Part shown: in pieces, positions 33,488 to 41,812 of the stretch
How positions within the stretch are numbered: position 1 is the stretch's first letter
Layout: every line of letters starts with the position of its first letter
Source of the DNA: Brachybacterium sacelli
Lineage (GTDB): Bacteria; Actinomycetota; Actinomycetes; Actinomycetales; Dermabacteraceae
Direction of reading: 5' to 3'
DNA length: 64,000 nucleotides
NCBI RefSeq assembly: GCF_017876545.1
Contig: NZ_JAGIOD010000002.1
Location: 1,612,001 to 1,676,000 of the forward strand
Translations under genes and position numbers: made by a program
The notes under the pieces: model-generated
What the model was told of the DNA's origin: nothing
Database searches by the model: none
What the model saw: the letters and a program-made list of their open reading frames with translations, nothing else

Positions 33488-34198
33488 ATGAGGAGTGAAG
33501 CGGATCAAGCAGCGGCGATGGTTCTCGTCGTCGAGGACGAGGTCGCGCTGTCGGACGTTGTCCAGGCGTACCTGGCGAAGGCCGGCTACGCGACTTCGAG
33601 CGCGCGAAGCGGTCCAGAGGCGGTGGAGATGGCCCGCACCATGTCGCCGGACGTGATCGTCCTCGATCTCGGCCTGCCTGGTCTCGATGGCTTGGAGGTG
33701 ATGCGCAGGATCCGCGCCTTCTCGGACTGCTATGTGCTGATCACGACGGCGCGATCCGAGGAGGTGGACCGCCTGGTGGGGCTGTCGGTGGGGGCGGATG
33801 ACTACCTCACCAAGCCGTTCAGCGTGCGTGAGCTCGTCGCTCGGGTCCAGGCCGTGCTGCGGCGGCCTCGCGTCGAGTCAGGGAATGCTTCAGGCATGGT
33901 GCGTACGTTCGGAGAACTCGAGATCGATACGACCGCGCAGGAGGTGCGGTTGGCCGGCCGGCCCGTCCCGCTGACGCCCACCGAGCGCGGCCTGCTGATG
34001 ACCCTGGCGCACCGGCCGGGCCAAGCCTTCAGCCGCGGCCAGCTGATGGAGGCCGTCTGGGGCGACAGCTGGATCGGAGATGACCATATCGTCGATGTGC
34101 ACATCGCTAACCTGCGACGAAAGCTTGACGAGACGGCTGAGTCCGCACGGTATGTCACCACGGTTCGCGGTATCGGCTACCGGATGGGGAGGGGGTGA
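33488..34198 (+). CDS. OmpR/PhoB-type response regulator
   Basis: 236 residues with receiver domain VLVVEDEVALSDVV, phospho-Asp in VIVLDLGLPG and Lys in YLTKPFS. The C-terminal winged helix is LTPTERGLLMTLAHRPGQAFSRGQLMEAVWG, then HIVDVHIANLRRKLDE and VRGIGYRMG. It is followed after four bases by a histidine kinase. Between copper genes it resembles CusR/CopR-type regulators that respond to envelope copper. Possible DNA targets are the direct repeats at 38091. Confidence 0.93.
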   Translation: MRSEADQAAAMVLVVEDEVALSDVVQAYLAKAGYATSSARSGPEAVEMARTMSPDVIVLDLGLPGLDGLEVMRRIRAFSDCYVLITTARSEEVDRLVGLSVGADDYLTKPFSVRELVARVQAVLRRPRVESGNASGMVRTFGELEIDTTAQEVRLAGRPVPLTPTERGLLMTLAHRPGQAFSRGQLMEAVWGDSWIGDDHIVDVHIANLRRKLDETAESARYVTTVRGIGYRMGRG

Positions 34199-34202
34199 GC
34201 TC

Positions 34203-35342
34203 GTGACTGCACCCAGGTCATCGGCGCGAACAGTTCGCCGCGGCACGAGTCTGGCCTCACGTCTGATGATCGGCCAGCTCATCGTGCTGTTTGCCGGCGC
34301 CCTCAGCATCGCGGCACTCACCGTGATGATCGGGCCCGCAGTCTTCCACTATCACCTGCTCCAGACTAATCTTCCCGTGGGCAGCGCGGAACTCATCCAT
34401 ATCGAGCGTGCCTACCGCGACGCGCTCGCACTTGCCCTGGGAGTAGGGCTGGTTGTCTCGCTTCTGGCGGCAGGTCTTGTGACCTGGAGCCTGGCACGAC
34501 GACTCCGTCAGACGCTCCACGGCCTCGCCTGGGCCGTCGACGAGCTGTCTCGGGGCCACTACTCGACACGTGTCCCCTCCGTCGGGGCCGGGACCGAGCT
34601 GGACTCTCTGGCCGCCACGCTCAACGACATGGCTGCACGTCTGGACACCGTCGAAGAACACCGCCGCCAGCTGCTCTCCGACCTCGCCCATGAGCTGCGT
34701 ACTCCGATCGCCACCCTCTCGGCACATCACGAGGCGATGGCCGATGGTGTCATCGAGCCCGACTCGGCCATGCCCATCCTCGCCAGCCAGACCGTGCGAC
34801 TGTCGCGGTTGGCTGACGACATCAGTGAGGTGTCCCGGGCTGAGGAGGGGCAGCTCCCGGTGGAGCTGCGCCCCCTCGCTGTCCATGACCTGCTGGCATC
34901 GACCCTCCAGGAATGGGAGGAAAGGTTCGAGACGGCCGGGGTGGCGTTACGACGAGAAATGGCCTTGCGTCACTCTCCGACCATTCAAGCGGACCCGGAC
35001 CGCCTCGCCCAAGTCCTCGGGAACCTGCTAAGCAATGCTCTGCGGCACACCTCACCCGGAGGCATCGTCACGGTCTCGGCAACTACCAACGCCAGCACGG
35101 TAGAGATCGCGGTAACCGATGACGGCGAGGGATTCACCGCTGAGGACAGCTCACGCCTGTTCGAACGCTTCTTCCGCGCCGACAGCTCGCGCACCCGTGA
35201 GAATTCTGGATCAGGCATCGGACTGACGATCAGTCGAGCCCTTGTCGATGCGCACGGCGGGACCATGGCTGCAGCCAGCGAGGGCCCGGGACGGGGAGCC
35301 ACCTTCACCATCAGCCTTCCCCGAGCGACTGCTGACCGCTGA
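34203..35342 (+). CDS. HisKA-type sensor histidine kinase
   Basis: 379 residues from a GTG at 34203. Two membrane helices (LMIGQLIVLFAGALSIAAL and ALALALGVGLVVSLLAAGLVTW) flank a short 50-residue extracytoplasmic loop, then a HAMP linker. The phospho-acceptor His is in LLSDLAHELRTPIA, and the N and G boxes are LGNLLSNALRHT and SGSGIGLTISRALVDAHGG. The extracytoplasmic loop has a Tyr-His-Tyr-His cluster (FHYHLL), which could bind copper (inference). Cotranscribed with the response regulator. Confidence 0.92.
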   Translation: MTAPRSSARTVRRGTSLASRLMIGQLIVLFAGALSIAALTVMIGPAVFHYHLLQTNLPVGSAELIHIERAYRDALALALGVGLVVSLLAAGLVTWSLARRLRQTLHGLAWAVDELSRGHYSTRVPSVGAGTELDSLAATLNDMAARLDTVEEHRRQLLSDLAHELRTPIATLSAHHEAMADGVIEPDSAMPILASQTVRLSRLADDISEVSRAEEGQLPVELRPLAVHDLLASTLQEWEERFETAGVALRREMALRHSPTIQADPDRLAQVLGNLLSNALRHTSPGGIVTVSATTNASTVEIAVTDDGEGFTAEDSSRLFERFFRADSSRTRENSGSGIGLTISRALVDAHGGTMAAASEGPGRGATFTISLPRATADR

Positions 35343-35368
35343 GCCCGCCGCACATGGCAGGCTCAGCG
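35337..35368. terminator. Bidirectional hairpin between the kinase and ccdA
   Basis: CGCTGAGCC and GGCTCAGCG form a 9-bp stem with a 14-base loop. It begins at the kinase stop and ends one base before the ccdA stop. The two genes converge here, so it can serve both. Confidence 0.6.
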
Positions 35369-35369
35369 A

Positions 35370-36137
35370 TCAGACGATCGTGGTGAAGCTGCCGATCCGC
35401 ACCTGCAGCAGGGCCATCCACTGCTCCCAAAGGCCGGTGACCAGCAGGAGTCCGATGACGATCAGGACGGAGCCACCGACGACCTGGAGCGTGCGGCGAT
35501 GCCGGGACAGCGCTCGGGAGATGCCCAGGGCACGCCGAAACATGAGAGCGAAGAGGATGAACGGGATCCCGAGCCCGATCGCATAGCCGAAAGCCAGGAG
35601 AGCGCCGCGACTGGCGGACGCCTCCCCGAGGCTGAGCGCCGCGACTGCGGCGAACGTCGGCCCGATACACGGGGTCCACGAGAAACCGAACGTGATCCCG
35701 AGCAGCGGGGCGCCGACCAGGCCGGCATCGGGGCGCTTCCGGATCCTCTTCTCACCGGAGAGGCGTGGGAAGATTCCCACGAACACCAGGCCCATGAGGA
35801 TGACCAACACCCCGGAGATCCGATTGATCGCGCTCGTGTACTGGACCATCAATGACCCGAGGGCACCGACGAACCCGCCGATGACCAGGAACACCGCCGT
35901 GAAGCCCGCGACGAACAGCACAGCTCCGGCGACCAGGCGCCACGGCCGCTCTCCCGGATCGCTGGTGCGGCGCACCCCAACAGCCTGTCCGGTGAGTCCC
36001 GTGATGTATCCGAGGTAGCCGGGGACCACCGGGAGCACACATGGGGAGAGGAACGCGACCAGACCGGCCACTATCGACAGCAGCAAGGCTACGGCCAGCG
36101 GCCCGCTCAGCACGGTGGTGGCAAACTGTTCACCCAT
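35370..36137 (-). CDS. ccdA: CcdA-family thiol-transporting membrane protein
   Basis: 255 residues with six membrane helices. LSPCVLPVVPGYLGYITGLTG and WTPCIGPTFAAVAALS carry the two cysteines that relay electrons across the membrane, as in CcdA/DsbD. It passes reducing power from cytoplasmic thioredoxin to an extracytoplasmic partner. That is most likely the TlpA-like protein just upstream: the genes overlap by TGATG. Sits at the end of the operon ydhK-cueP-tlpA-ccdA. Confidence 0.9.
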   Translation of the reverse strand: MGEQFATTVLSGPLAVALLLSIVAGLVAFLSPCVLPVVPGYLGYITGLTGQAVGVRRTSDPGERPWRLVAGAVLFVAGFTAVFLVIGGFVGALGSLMVQYTSAINRISGVLVILMGLVFVGIFPRLSGEKRIRKRPDAGLVGAPLLGITFGFSWTPCIGPTFAAVAALSLGEASASRGALLAFGYAIGLGIPFILFALMFRRALGISRALSRHRRTLQVVGGSVLIVIGLLLVTGLWEQWMALLQVRIGSFTTIV

Positions 36138-36799
36138 CAGGCGGCCTCCTCCAACACGATATCCAGGAGGCTCTCGAGGGTGCTCTGATCGGCCGCGCCC
36201 GCGATCCGGGCGGCTACTCGTCCTTCAGCATCCAGGATCAAGGTCGTAGGGACAGCGTTGGGCGAGACGCTGCCGTCCATGGACGCGATCACCGCGCCGT
36301 CGGCGTCGGGGATCGAGGGATAGGTGATGCCGAAGCTATCCTCGAACGCGGCGGCCGGCCCGGCCTTGTCGCGCGTGTTCACGCCCACGAATCCCACTCC
36401 CAAGGCGCTGTACTCGGAGTGCACCGCCTTCAGCGCCGGTGCTTCGACCCGGCACGGCGGACACGACGCATACCAGACGTTGATCAGCAAGGGCGCACCG
36501 CGCAGCGCCGTGGAGTCGAAGTCGGCGCCGTCGTAGGTCGTTCCCTGTATCTCCAGAGGATCGGCGCGACCCTCCGGAGGGATCTCGACGACGACACCAT
36601 CGCCGGAGACGTACCCGGCGTTCGCCTCGCTCGCCACATCCGAGGAATTGCTGCACGCCGCAAGGACGGGGGCAAGGAGGAGCAGGCTCCCGCCCAGCCG
36701 CAGCGTGGTCCGCCGATTTGGACCGGGTCGGGCCCCGCTCCACGCAGCGGGGCCGACCACCGAATGCCAGAAGGCGGACTGGGTGCTTCGCCTGCTCAC
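36137..36799 (-). CDS. TlpA/ResA-like thiol-disulphide oxidoreductase (lipoprotein)
   Basis: 220 residues. A basic start and a hydrophobic stretch LRLGGSLLLLAPVLAAC give a lipobox (LAAC) at about 34-49. The redoxin domain has the CxxC active site in VWYASCPPCRVEAPALKAV, followed by VGVNTRDKAGPAAAFEDSFGITYPSI and the cis-Pro loop NAVPTTLILD. It reduces disulphides in the space outside the membrane and gets electrons from CcdA next door. Here the partner may be CueP, whose gene overlaps its start. Confidence 0.9.
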   Translation of the reverse strand: MSRRSTQSAFWHSVVGPAAWSGARPGPNRRTTLRLGGSLLLLAPVLAACSNSSDVASEANAGYVSGDGVVVEIPPEGRADPLEIQGTTYDGADFDSTALRGAPLLINVWYASCPPCRVEAPALKAVHSEYSALGVGFVGVNTRDKAGPAAAFEDSFGITYPSIPDADGAVIASMDGSVSPNAVPTTLILDAEGRVAARIAGAADQSTLESLLDIVLEEAA

Positions 36800-37449
36800 G
36801 TCAGCTGGAGACTGGTCAGACAGGTCAGATCATCCTCCGCCTGAGTCGAGATGGGCGCGGTCCCTGTGTAGTCCTCGAGGGTGCACGTGAGCTCTGCGGT
36901 GATCCCGCGCGGCAGCCAGAGACCGAGGAACCCGTTGTCATGCGTGGCGCGAGCGCCCTCCTCAAAGATCTCGCCTGAGCTGCTGTCGACCACGCTCACA
37001 GTGATCTCGCGGCTGCGCAGTTCTCCGCGGCACGTGGTCAGGCTGTGGAAGGCGCACTCGTGGGTGGTCTCGACGAACGGGGCCACCGACAAGTAGAACT
37101 GGTCCTCGGGAAGGGGCAGCTCGGCCTTTCGCTCAGCATCGTCCTGGAGCTGGAGAGACGTCGCAGTGACGCTGGCAATCAGGTTCTGCGGTCGCTCAGC
37201 CACCGGGAGCGCCTCGAGCTGGTCAATGATCTCGTGTGCGTCGGCGTCTTCGAAACCGTGTTCCTGGAGTAGGTCCTCGTCACCCGTGACCGAAGTGGGC
37301 TCGGATCCGCGGGTCCCGCAACTGGCGACCACTAGCGGGAACAGGCCGGCACCGAGCAAGAGCGATCGTCGGGGCAGCCGCACGGTGCGACGACGGGGCC
37401 CATCTCGGGAGGGGGCGAGCGGGCCGTGAGGGCTCGACGGGGTGGTCAT
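36796..37449 (-). CDS. cueP: CueP-like copper-binding lipoprotein
   Basis: 217 residues from the ATG at 37449. Tat-like RRSLLLGAG precedes a lipobox in FPLVVASCG. The mature part has the CueP signature: EDADAHEIIDQLEALPVAERPQNLIASV, then HECAFHSLTTCRGEL (Cys-x4-His-x-x-x-x-Cys cluster), NGFLGLWLPRG and DLTCLTSLQL. In Salmonella, CueP is the periplasmic copper buffer that also supplies copper to SodCII. Gram-positive versions are anchored lipoproteins. Its start overlaps the ydhK stop (TGATG) and its stop overlaps the tlpA start (ATGA). Confidence 0.88.
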   Translation of the reverse strand: MTTPSSPHGPLAPSRDGPRRRTVRLPRRSLLLGAGLFPLVVASCGTRGSEPTSVTGDEDLLQEHGFEDADAHEIIDQLEALPVAERPQNLIASVTATSLQLQDDAERKAELPLPEDQFYLSVAPFVETTHECAFHSLTTCRGELRSREITVSVVDSSSGEIFEEGARATHDNGFLGLWLPRGITAELTCTLEDYTGTAPISTQAEDDLTCLTSLQLT

Positions 37450-38042
37450 CACGCAGGCTCGATCTCGCTCTCGACGACCCACTTGTGGTTCGTCATCATC
37501 ATCCCGTCGACCTCGTAATCGACCATGTACACGGTCTCTTCGGTGGCACTGTCGATGGTGGCTTCAGCGCCCTGCATACCCTCCATGTGATCGGCGGTGA
37601 TGGCCACCTCGGTGCCCTCCGCCAGCGGCGCCTCGCCCGGGTTCTCGAGCTCCTCGTGGACGACCCACTTGTGGTCGGTGACCGGATCACCACCATCGGT
37701 CGGCGTGAAGCTGACCGAGTAGGTCGTGGTGTCGAAGGCGCCGGAGATCGTCGCCGTCGCCCCCTCCATGCCCTCCATATGGTCCGCCGTGAGCGTCACC
37801 TCCCTGCCGATCGGGAACTCGGGATCCTCCGCAGGCGCCATACCTTCGGGCGCAGGGCCGCCATCCATCGGGTGCTCCATGCCGCCGTGGCCATCACCAT
37901 CGGACGCCTCCGACGCCTCCGACGTCTGACTAACGTCAGACCCGTTGTCCCCGTTGTCGGAGCATCCGGCAAACACAATTGCACCGGTGAATACGACGGC
38001 CGCGAGGCGACCGAAAGAACGACGAGAACCACGAGAACGCAT
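37449..38042 (-). CDS. YdhK/DUF1541-family lipoprotein
   Basis: 197 residues with a signal peptide and lipobox (VFTGAIVFAGC at about 17-27), a Ser/Glu/Gly linker with GMEHPMDGGPAPEGMAP, then two tandem DUF1541 repeats. Each repeat has a LTADHMEGMEGATATI-like stretch and ends in HKWVV. The His-Met pairs suggest metal binding outside the membrane. First gene of the operon ydhK-cueP-tlpA-ccdA, starting 223 bases from the divergent Csp gene. Confidence 0.85.
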   Translation of the reverse strand: MRSRGSRRSFGRLAAVVFTGAIVFAGCSDNGDNGSDVSQTSEASEASDGDGHGGMEHPMDGGPAPEGMAPAEDPEFPIGREVTLTADHMEGMEGATATISGAFDTTTYSVSFTPTDGGDPVTDHKWVVHEELENPGEAPLAEGTEVAITADHMEGMQGAEATIDSATEETVYMVDYEVDGMMMTNHKWVVESEIEPA

Positions 38043-38090
38043 AATCTCTCCTAGTCAGAGGACACTTTTCGCCAGCCTACGACCGTCAGA

Positions 38091-38109
38091 TCAAGGTCTC
38101 CTCAAGGTC
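38091..38109. promoter_or_regulatory. Direct repeat likely to be an OmpR-family operator
   Basis: TCAAGGTC occurs at 38091-38098 and again at 38102-38109, one helical turn apart, in the divergent region between ydhK and the Csp gene. PhoB/CusR-type regulators bind such repeats. A related TCAAGATC lies at 33411 upstream of the response regulator. A perfect palindrome GCTGACTAGTCAGC (38134-38147) is nearby. Confidence 0.45.
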
Positions 38110-38264
38110 AGATCTGGACTTCTTCAGCACAGCGCTGACTAGTCAGCACGCACTGCCTCCGAGACGAACGGTCTACTTGCTTCCGTCACTGGTGATGCCC
38201 TGGCTATCGTCGTCGGGGCGGGCTGGTATCCGCCGGTCCGTTCGGAGCGAGAAGGAGCACCGCC

Positions 38265-38675
38265 ATGAACCATCACGTCGCCTCAATGCTTCAGACCTAC
38301 CCGAAGGACCTCGGCAACATCGACCAGCAGAAGCTCACTGAATGCATCGAGGCCTGCTTCGAGTGCGCCCAGACCTGCACAGCCTGCGCGGACGCCTGCT
38401 TGGCCGAGGACATGGTGGCGGAGCTGACTCATTGCATCCGCCTGAACCAGGACTGCGCCGACGTCTGCGAGACCACCGGCCGAGTCCTATCCCGTCAAAC
38501 GGGCAAGGGCGTCGCCTTCAATCGTGCCCTGCTCGAGGCGTGTCAGGCAGCGTGCCAGTCCTGCGCCGAGGAGTGCGAGAAGCACGCCGATATGCACGAG
38601 CACTGCAAGGTCTGCGCCGACGCCTGCCGTCGCTGCGAGCAGGCCTGCGCCGAGCTGCTGGCCTCGATCAGTTGA
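38265..38675 (+). CDS. Four-helix Cys-rich copper-storage protein (Csp/DUF326)
   Basis: 136 residues with many Cys in CxxC and CxxxC spacing along helices: CIEACFECAQTCTACADACLAED, CIRLNQDCADVC, CQAACQSCAEECEKHADMHEHCKVCADACRRCEQAC. This is the Csp four-helix bundle that binds many Cu(I) ions in its core. Without a signal peptide it would store copper in the cytosol. It diverges from the ydhK operon, sharing a regulatory region. Confidence 0.9.
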   Translation: MNHHVASMLQTYPKDLGNIDQQKLTECIEACFECAQTCTACADACLAEDMVAELTHCIRLNQDCADVCETTGRVLSRQTGKGVAFNRALLEACQAACQSCAEECEKHADMHEHCKVCADACRRCEQACAELLASIS

Positions 38676-38693
38676 CGACGCTGCCTCTGCACG

Positions 38694-38730
38694 CAGAGGG
38701 AGCCCCGACCGGTGGTCGAGGCTCCCTCTG
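38694..38730. terminator. Hairpin after the Csp gene
   Basis: CAGAGGGAGCC and GGCTCCCTCTG form an 11-bp perfect stem with a 15-base loop, 18 bases past the Csp stop. It lies between convergent genes, so it may act in both directions (NlpC/P60 gene ends at 38752). Confidence 0.65.
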
Positions 38731-38751
38731 TGTTGGCGTTGTGGCGTGCGG

Positions 38752-39576
38752 TCAGCGGAAGGTGACGAAGGTCGGCGAACCCCAGATGGTCCGCTCGGTG
38801 ACGGCACCCGGGGTGCGTCCCGCGTCGATGATCGTGTCGCCGCCCGCGTAGATCCCGAGGTGGCCGGGCCACACCACGAGGTCGCCGGGCTGGGCCTCGG
38901 ACTTCGAGATCGTGGTGCCGGCCGAAACCTGCTGCGAAGATGTGCGGGGCAGATCGATACCGGCCTGTGCGTACGCGTAGGAGCTCAGGCCGGAGCAGTC
39001 GAAGCTAACGCCCGGCTTGGAGGTCCCCCAGGAGTAGGAGGCGCCGATCTGGCTGCGTGCGGCATCGACGATGGCCTGCCCCGAGCTGCTTGTGGACGAA
39101 GCGGGGGCGGAAGCAGACGTTCCACCGGTGGAGGCCGAAGCGTCGCTGCCGCTCAGTGCTGCCTGGGTCTTCGGACCCACGACTCCATCGACCTGAAGGT
39201 CCTGGCTGCGCTGGAAATCCTTCACAGCACCATGGGTGAGCTTGCCGAACTTACCGTCGACAGACAGCGATGCGCCGTGCTCGTTCAGTGTCGACTGGAG
39301 CTGGTCGACGGCAGTTCCCTCGGAACCCCACCGCAGCTTCTCGGACGCCACGGCAGACTTCGCGTGTGCAGGAGCCGGAGCGGCAGCTACAGCCGAAGCG
39401 GCAGGCGCGGCAGGCGACGCAGCAGGCGCGGCCTGTGCCGGGCCTGCCAGCAGTGCGGAGCCGATGACGACTGTGCCGAGGACAGCGGCACCGCCGGTGC
39501 CCCGCAGAGCGCGGCCAGCGGTCCCGACGGGGGTGACAGCGCGGCCGAAGGCGCGGTGGGTGTTGTTCTGGGCCAT
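38752..39576 (-). CDS. NlpC/P60 peptidoglycan hydrolase with a peptidoglycan-binding domain
   Basis: 274 residues from an ATG at 39576 behind GGAGTAG. A signal peptide (GAAVLGTVVIGSALLAGPAQAA) precedes an Ala/Pro linker. A PG_binding_1 domain follows (WGSEGTAVDQLQSTLNEHGASLSVDGKFGKLTHGAVKDFQ). The C-terminal NlpC/P60 domain has the catalytic Cys in FDCSGLSSYAYAQAGIDLPRTSSQQ, with His in WPGHLGIYAGGD. It cuts peptide stems in the cell wall. In conjugative elements such enzymes can open the wall for transfer, but housekeeping use is as likely. Confidence 0.9.
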   Translation of the reverse strand: MAQNNTHRAFGRAVTPVGTAGRALRGTGGAAVLGTVVIGSALLAGPAQAAPAASPAAPAASAVAAAPAPAHAKSAVASEKLRWGSEGTAVDQLQSTLNEHGASLSVDGKFGKLTHGAVKDFQRSQDLQVDGVVGPKTQAALSGSDASASTGGTSASAPASSTSSSGQAIVDAARSQIGASYSWGTSKPGVSFDCSGLSSYAYAQAGIDLPRTSSQQVSAGTTISKSEAQPGDLVVWPGHLGIYAGGDTIIDAGRTPGAVTERTIWGSPTFVTFR

Positions 39577-39777
39577 GGTTCTACTCCGTAATTTTCCCTC
39601 CTCGATACGAGAGGGAGTCGATGACTTCGTCAGCGCCACAGGGACGGCAGAGCGAGCAACGAAACGCTGGCTCAGGTCGTGGGCAGTGGGACCAACGTAC
39701 GGGCCAACCTGCGCGAACTACGGAAGCATGGGGCGACCTGCTTGAAGCTTTAACCGCGTCTTTACGTGCGCTCCAGG

Positions 39778-39796
39778 GATACCCCCGGAGGGTAGG
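39778..39796. promoter_or_regulatory. CsoR-like palindrome in a noncoding stretch
   Basis: GATACCCCCGGAGGGTAGG resembles the copZ operators in its left half (GATACCCCC), with a weaker right half. It lies 200 bases upstream of the NlpC/P60 gene start and 170 bases beyond the Lsr2 stop. If functional, it would link copper to one of these genes. The rest of 39577-39919 shows no gene. Confidence 0.3.
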
Positions 39797-39919
39797 CGGG
39801 ACCTTTACTTGTACCGTCGAAACGATGACGCGCACCATCGAACGCGATCTTAAGATTGTGTTTAGACGGCGCTCCGCCACTCAGTGGACAAGCTCTGCTG
39901 ACGAGACAGACGCACTGCA

Positions 39920-39947
39920 GCCCGGCACCCCTCAGAGCGTGCCGGGC
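39920..39947 (-). terminator. Hairpin after lsr2
   Basis: GCCCGGCAC and GTGCCGGGC form a 9-bp stem with a 10-base loop, 20 bases past the Lsr2 stop on the minus strand. Likely transcription terminator. Confidence 0.6.
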
Positions 39948-39966
39948 CGAGAAAGGAAGGGCGGAG

Positions 39967-40284
39967 TCAGTGCACCTGGGCGTACGCCTCGCGGATCTCG
40001 ATCGGAATGCGGCCACGCTCGGAGACCTCGTAGCCGTTCTCGGTGGCCCACAGCCGGATCTTCTTCGCATCGCCGCCCGCGCCAGCTCCAGTGCCACGCT
40101 TCGCGCGACCGCCGGTGCGCCGCGCCAGAACGGTCCACTTCTCCAGCTCGGAGCGCAGCTGGCGAGTGTTATCGTCGTTCAGATCGATCTCGTACGAAAC
40201 GCCATCCAGTCCGAACGTCACCGTGTTCGTAGCATCGGATCCGTCGATATCATCAACGAGGAGTACTTGGGTCTTGCGGGACAT
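39967..40284 (-). CDS. lsr2: Lsr2-like nucleoid-associated protein
   Basis: 105 residues from an ATG at 40284. The N-terminal dimer domain reads TQVLLVDDIDGSDATNTVTFGLDGVSYEIDLNDDNTRQLRSELEKW. The C-terminal Lsr2 DNA-binding part has GDAKKIRLWATENGYEVSERGRIPIEIREAY, where GRIP is the AT-hook-like motif. Lsr2 coats AT-rich foreign DNA and silences it. Carried on an element, it may moderate the element's expression. It ends the left-pointing operon but has its own start region (40285-40360). Confidence 0.92.
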   Translation of the reverse strand: MSRKTQVLLVDDIDGSDATNTVTFGLDGVSYEIDLNDDNTRQLRSELEKWTVLARRTGGRAKRGTGAGAGGDAKKIRLWATENGYEVSERGRIPIEIREAYAQVH

Positions 40285-40360
40285 TGTGACCTCCATTGAT
40301 TAGAGTGTTTGCGCGGACAGTCTAGGCACACCTCCCTTGAGGAGTCGTGCATATTGGCGG

Positions 40361-41353
40361 TCATTGGGCGTTTCGGTAGTCCGCGAACCGTCGGCGAGAG
40401 ATCGCGAGAATCTCATTCAGATGCGATCCGATCTCGCGACGGCCAGCTGGCTCGGTCACCCCGAGCTCGGCGACCAGTTCCTTTCGGGTGGGGAACTCTC
40501 CCTCGCCGTGATGCGCGAAGAACGCCCGTGCCACGCTCGCCATCATCACCGGCTGACGCTTCGGCGCGCGAATACGCGCAGCCTCTCGTTCGGCGTCTCT
40601 CCGCGCGCATTCGGCCACGATCGACCGAATACGCTCAGTTCGCTCAGACGCCGCCTCATCCGGTACATCCCTCCAGGCCAGGCGATCCTCACTGAACAAG
40701 GACGGATCCTCCAACGGTATCGACCGGAGGCTGCCGAGACCCCGGATCGTGATCAGGACGGACTGCCGCGCGGCATCCTTCCGGGTCGCGTGCATGCGCG
40801 TGTTGTGGAAGTCGACGAGTTCGACATCGGAGGGGGTGCGCGCGTACTCGGCCTCGAACAGCTCACGGGAACGCTTCACGAGCTTCGCCCGACGATCGTG
40901 AGAACTGTCGCCCGGCACCCCCGCAGTCCCGTTGAGCAGACCCTTCCGTCGATCTTCACGGATCCAGTACCGCGTCTCCGCCTCCAGGATCGTCGGCAGG
41001 TTCCTCGAGTAGTTGAATATGGGACTGGTGCCGGGCTCGGACTTCGCCCTCCACCGCGTCTCGAGCATTCTCATGAGCGCGTCACCGAAATAGGAAAACA
41101 CGAGATCCTTGTCACGGTAGTCGAGATGCGAGATGTGCTGTGCCCGCTTCAGGACCCGCGCGATCGCCGCTTCATGAGCGAACAGGAATTCGTCCAGCAA
41201 TGCCCGCTTCTCGACCCGGGTACGGGCATGGAGGATCTGGCACATCTCAGCCTTCCACGGCGTCTCGAGCGTGTCCCGATCACACTCACAGCGGCGATCG
41301 TGCTCGGCTCGACGACGAAGCCTCGCAGCGGAATCCAGCAGCAGGGCAGTCAT
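40361..41353 (-). CDS. Sigma-70-related protein of unknown role
   Basis: 330 residues from an ATG at 41353. The middle (about 95-190) resembles sigma region 2 to 3: LVFSYFGDALMRMLETRW, SRNLPTILEAETRYWIREDRRKG and ELFEAEYARTPSDVELVDFHN. The C-terminus has a winged/HTH-like segment PTRKELVAELGVTEPAGRREIGSHLNEIL. It is longer than a group 4 sigma factor and lacks a clear region 4. It could be an element-specific sigma or DNA-binding protein. Last gene of the operon from 44538; overlaps the upstream gene by ATGA. Confidence 0.5.
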   Translation of the reverse strand: MTALLLDSAARLRRRAEHDRRCECDRDTLETPWKAEMCQILHARTRVEKRALLDEFLFAHEAAIARVLKRAQHISHLDYRDKDLVFSYFGDALMRMLETRWRAKSEPGTSPIFNYSRNLPTILEAETRYWIREDRRKGLLNGTAGVPGDSSHDRRAKLVKRSRELFEAEYARTPSDVELVDFHNTRMHATRKDAARQSVLITIRGLGSLRSIPLEDPSLFSEDRLAWRDVPDEAASERTERIRSIVAECARRDAEREAARIRAPKRQPVMMASVARAFFAHHGEGEFPTRKELVAELGVTEPAGRREIGSHLNEILAISRRRFADYRNAQ

Positions 41354-41802
41354 CGTGTGTCCTCCCGGGGGAGAGGGGCGGCGGCGAATGGGAACCCCGG
41401 CCACACGGTCAGATCCTGGGCCTGCTGGATCAGTCCGTGGGAGATGAACGCGTCCAGCACCGCCAGGAGGCGCCGGCCGCGGGCCTGCTCGTCGAGGATG
41501 TAGGCGAGGGTGACGTGTCCGGTCGCGGTGCGGGACTCGGTGGCCCCGAGGATGTGCAGCACCTGGGCGATGACGCGGCGGGCGCGGGCCGCGCCGATTC
41601 CTGGGCCGGCGGTGATGATCTGCTCCAGGCGAAGGCGCAGCAGCGGCTTCTCGCCCGACGTCGCGGCGGCGATGATCGCCTCCCACGGGCTGACGGTGCC
41701 GTCGGTGATCAGCTGCAGGAGTTCACCGCGTGCCGCGTTGGCGACGCGCCGCTGGCTGATAAGCAGGGTCATGTCGATCTCGTCGGTGGGGTGCTCAGAC
41801 AT
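41350..41802 (-). CDS. mIHF-like helix-two-turn-helix protein
   Basis: 150 residues from an ATG at 41802 behind AGGAGG; a GTG at 41805 is also possible. The middle PLLRLRLEQIITAGPGIGAARARRVIAQVLHILGATE aligns with the DNA-binding helix-hairpin of actinobacterial integration host factor. The N-terminal DMTLLISQRRVANAARGELLQLITDG resembles its first helices. mIHF bends DNA and supports phage and plasmid recombination. The C-terminal third (TLAYILDEQARGRRLLAVLDAFISHGL) is extra. Overlaps the following sigma-like gene by ATGA. Confidence 0.6.
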   Translation of the reverse strand: MSEHPTDEIDMTLLISQRRVANAARGELLQLITDGTVSPWEAIIAAATSGEKPLLRLRLEQIITAGPGIGAARARRVIAQVLHILGATESRTATGHVTLAYILDEQARGRRLLAVLDAFISHGLIQQAQDLTVWPGFPFAAAPLPREDTR

Positions 41803-41812
41803 CACTGGCCTC

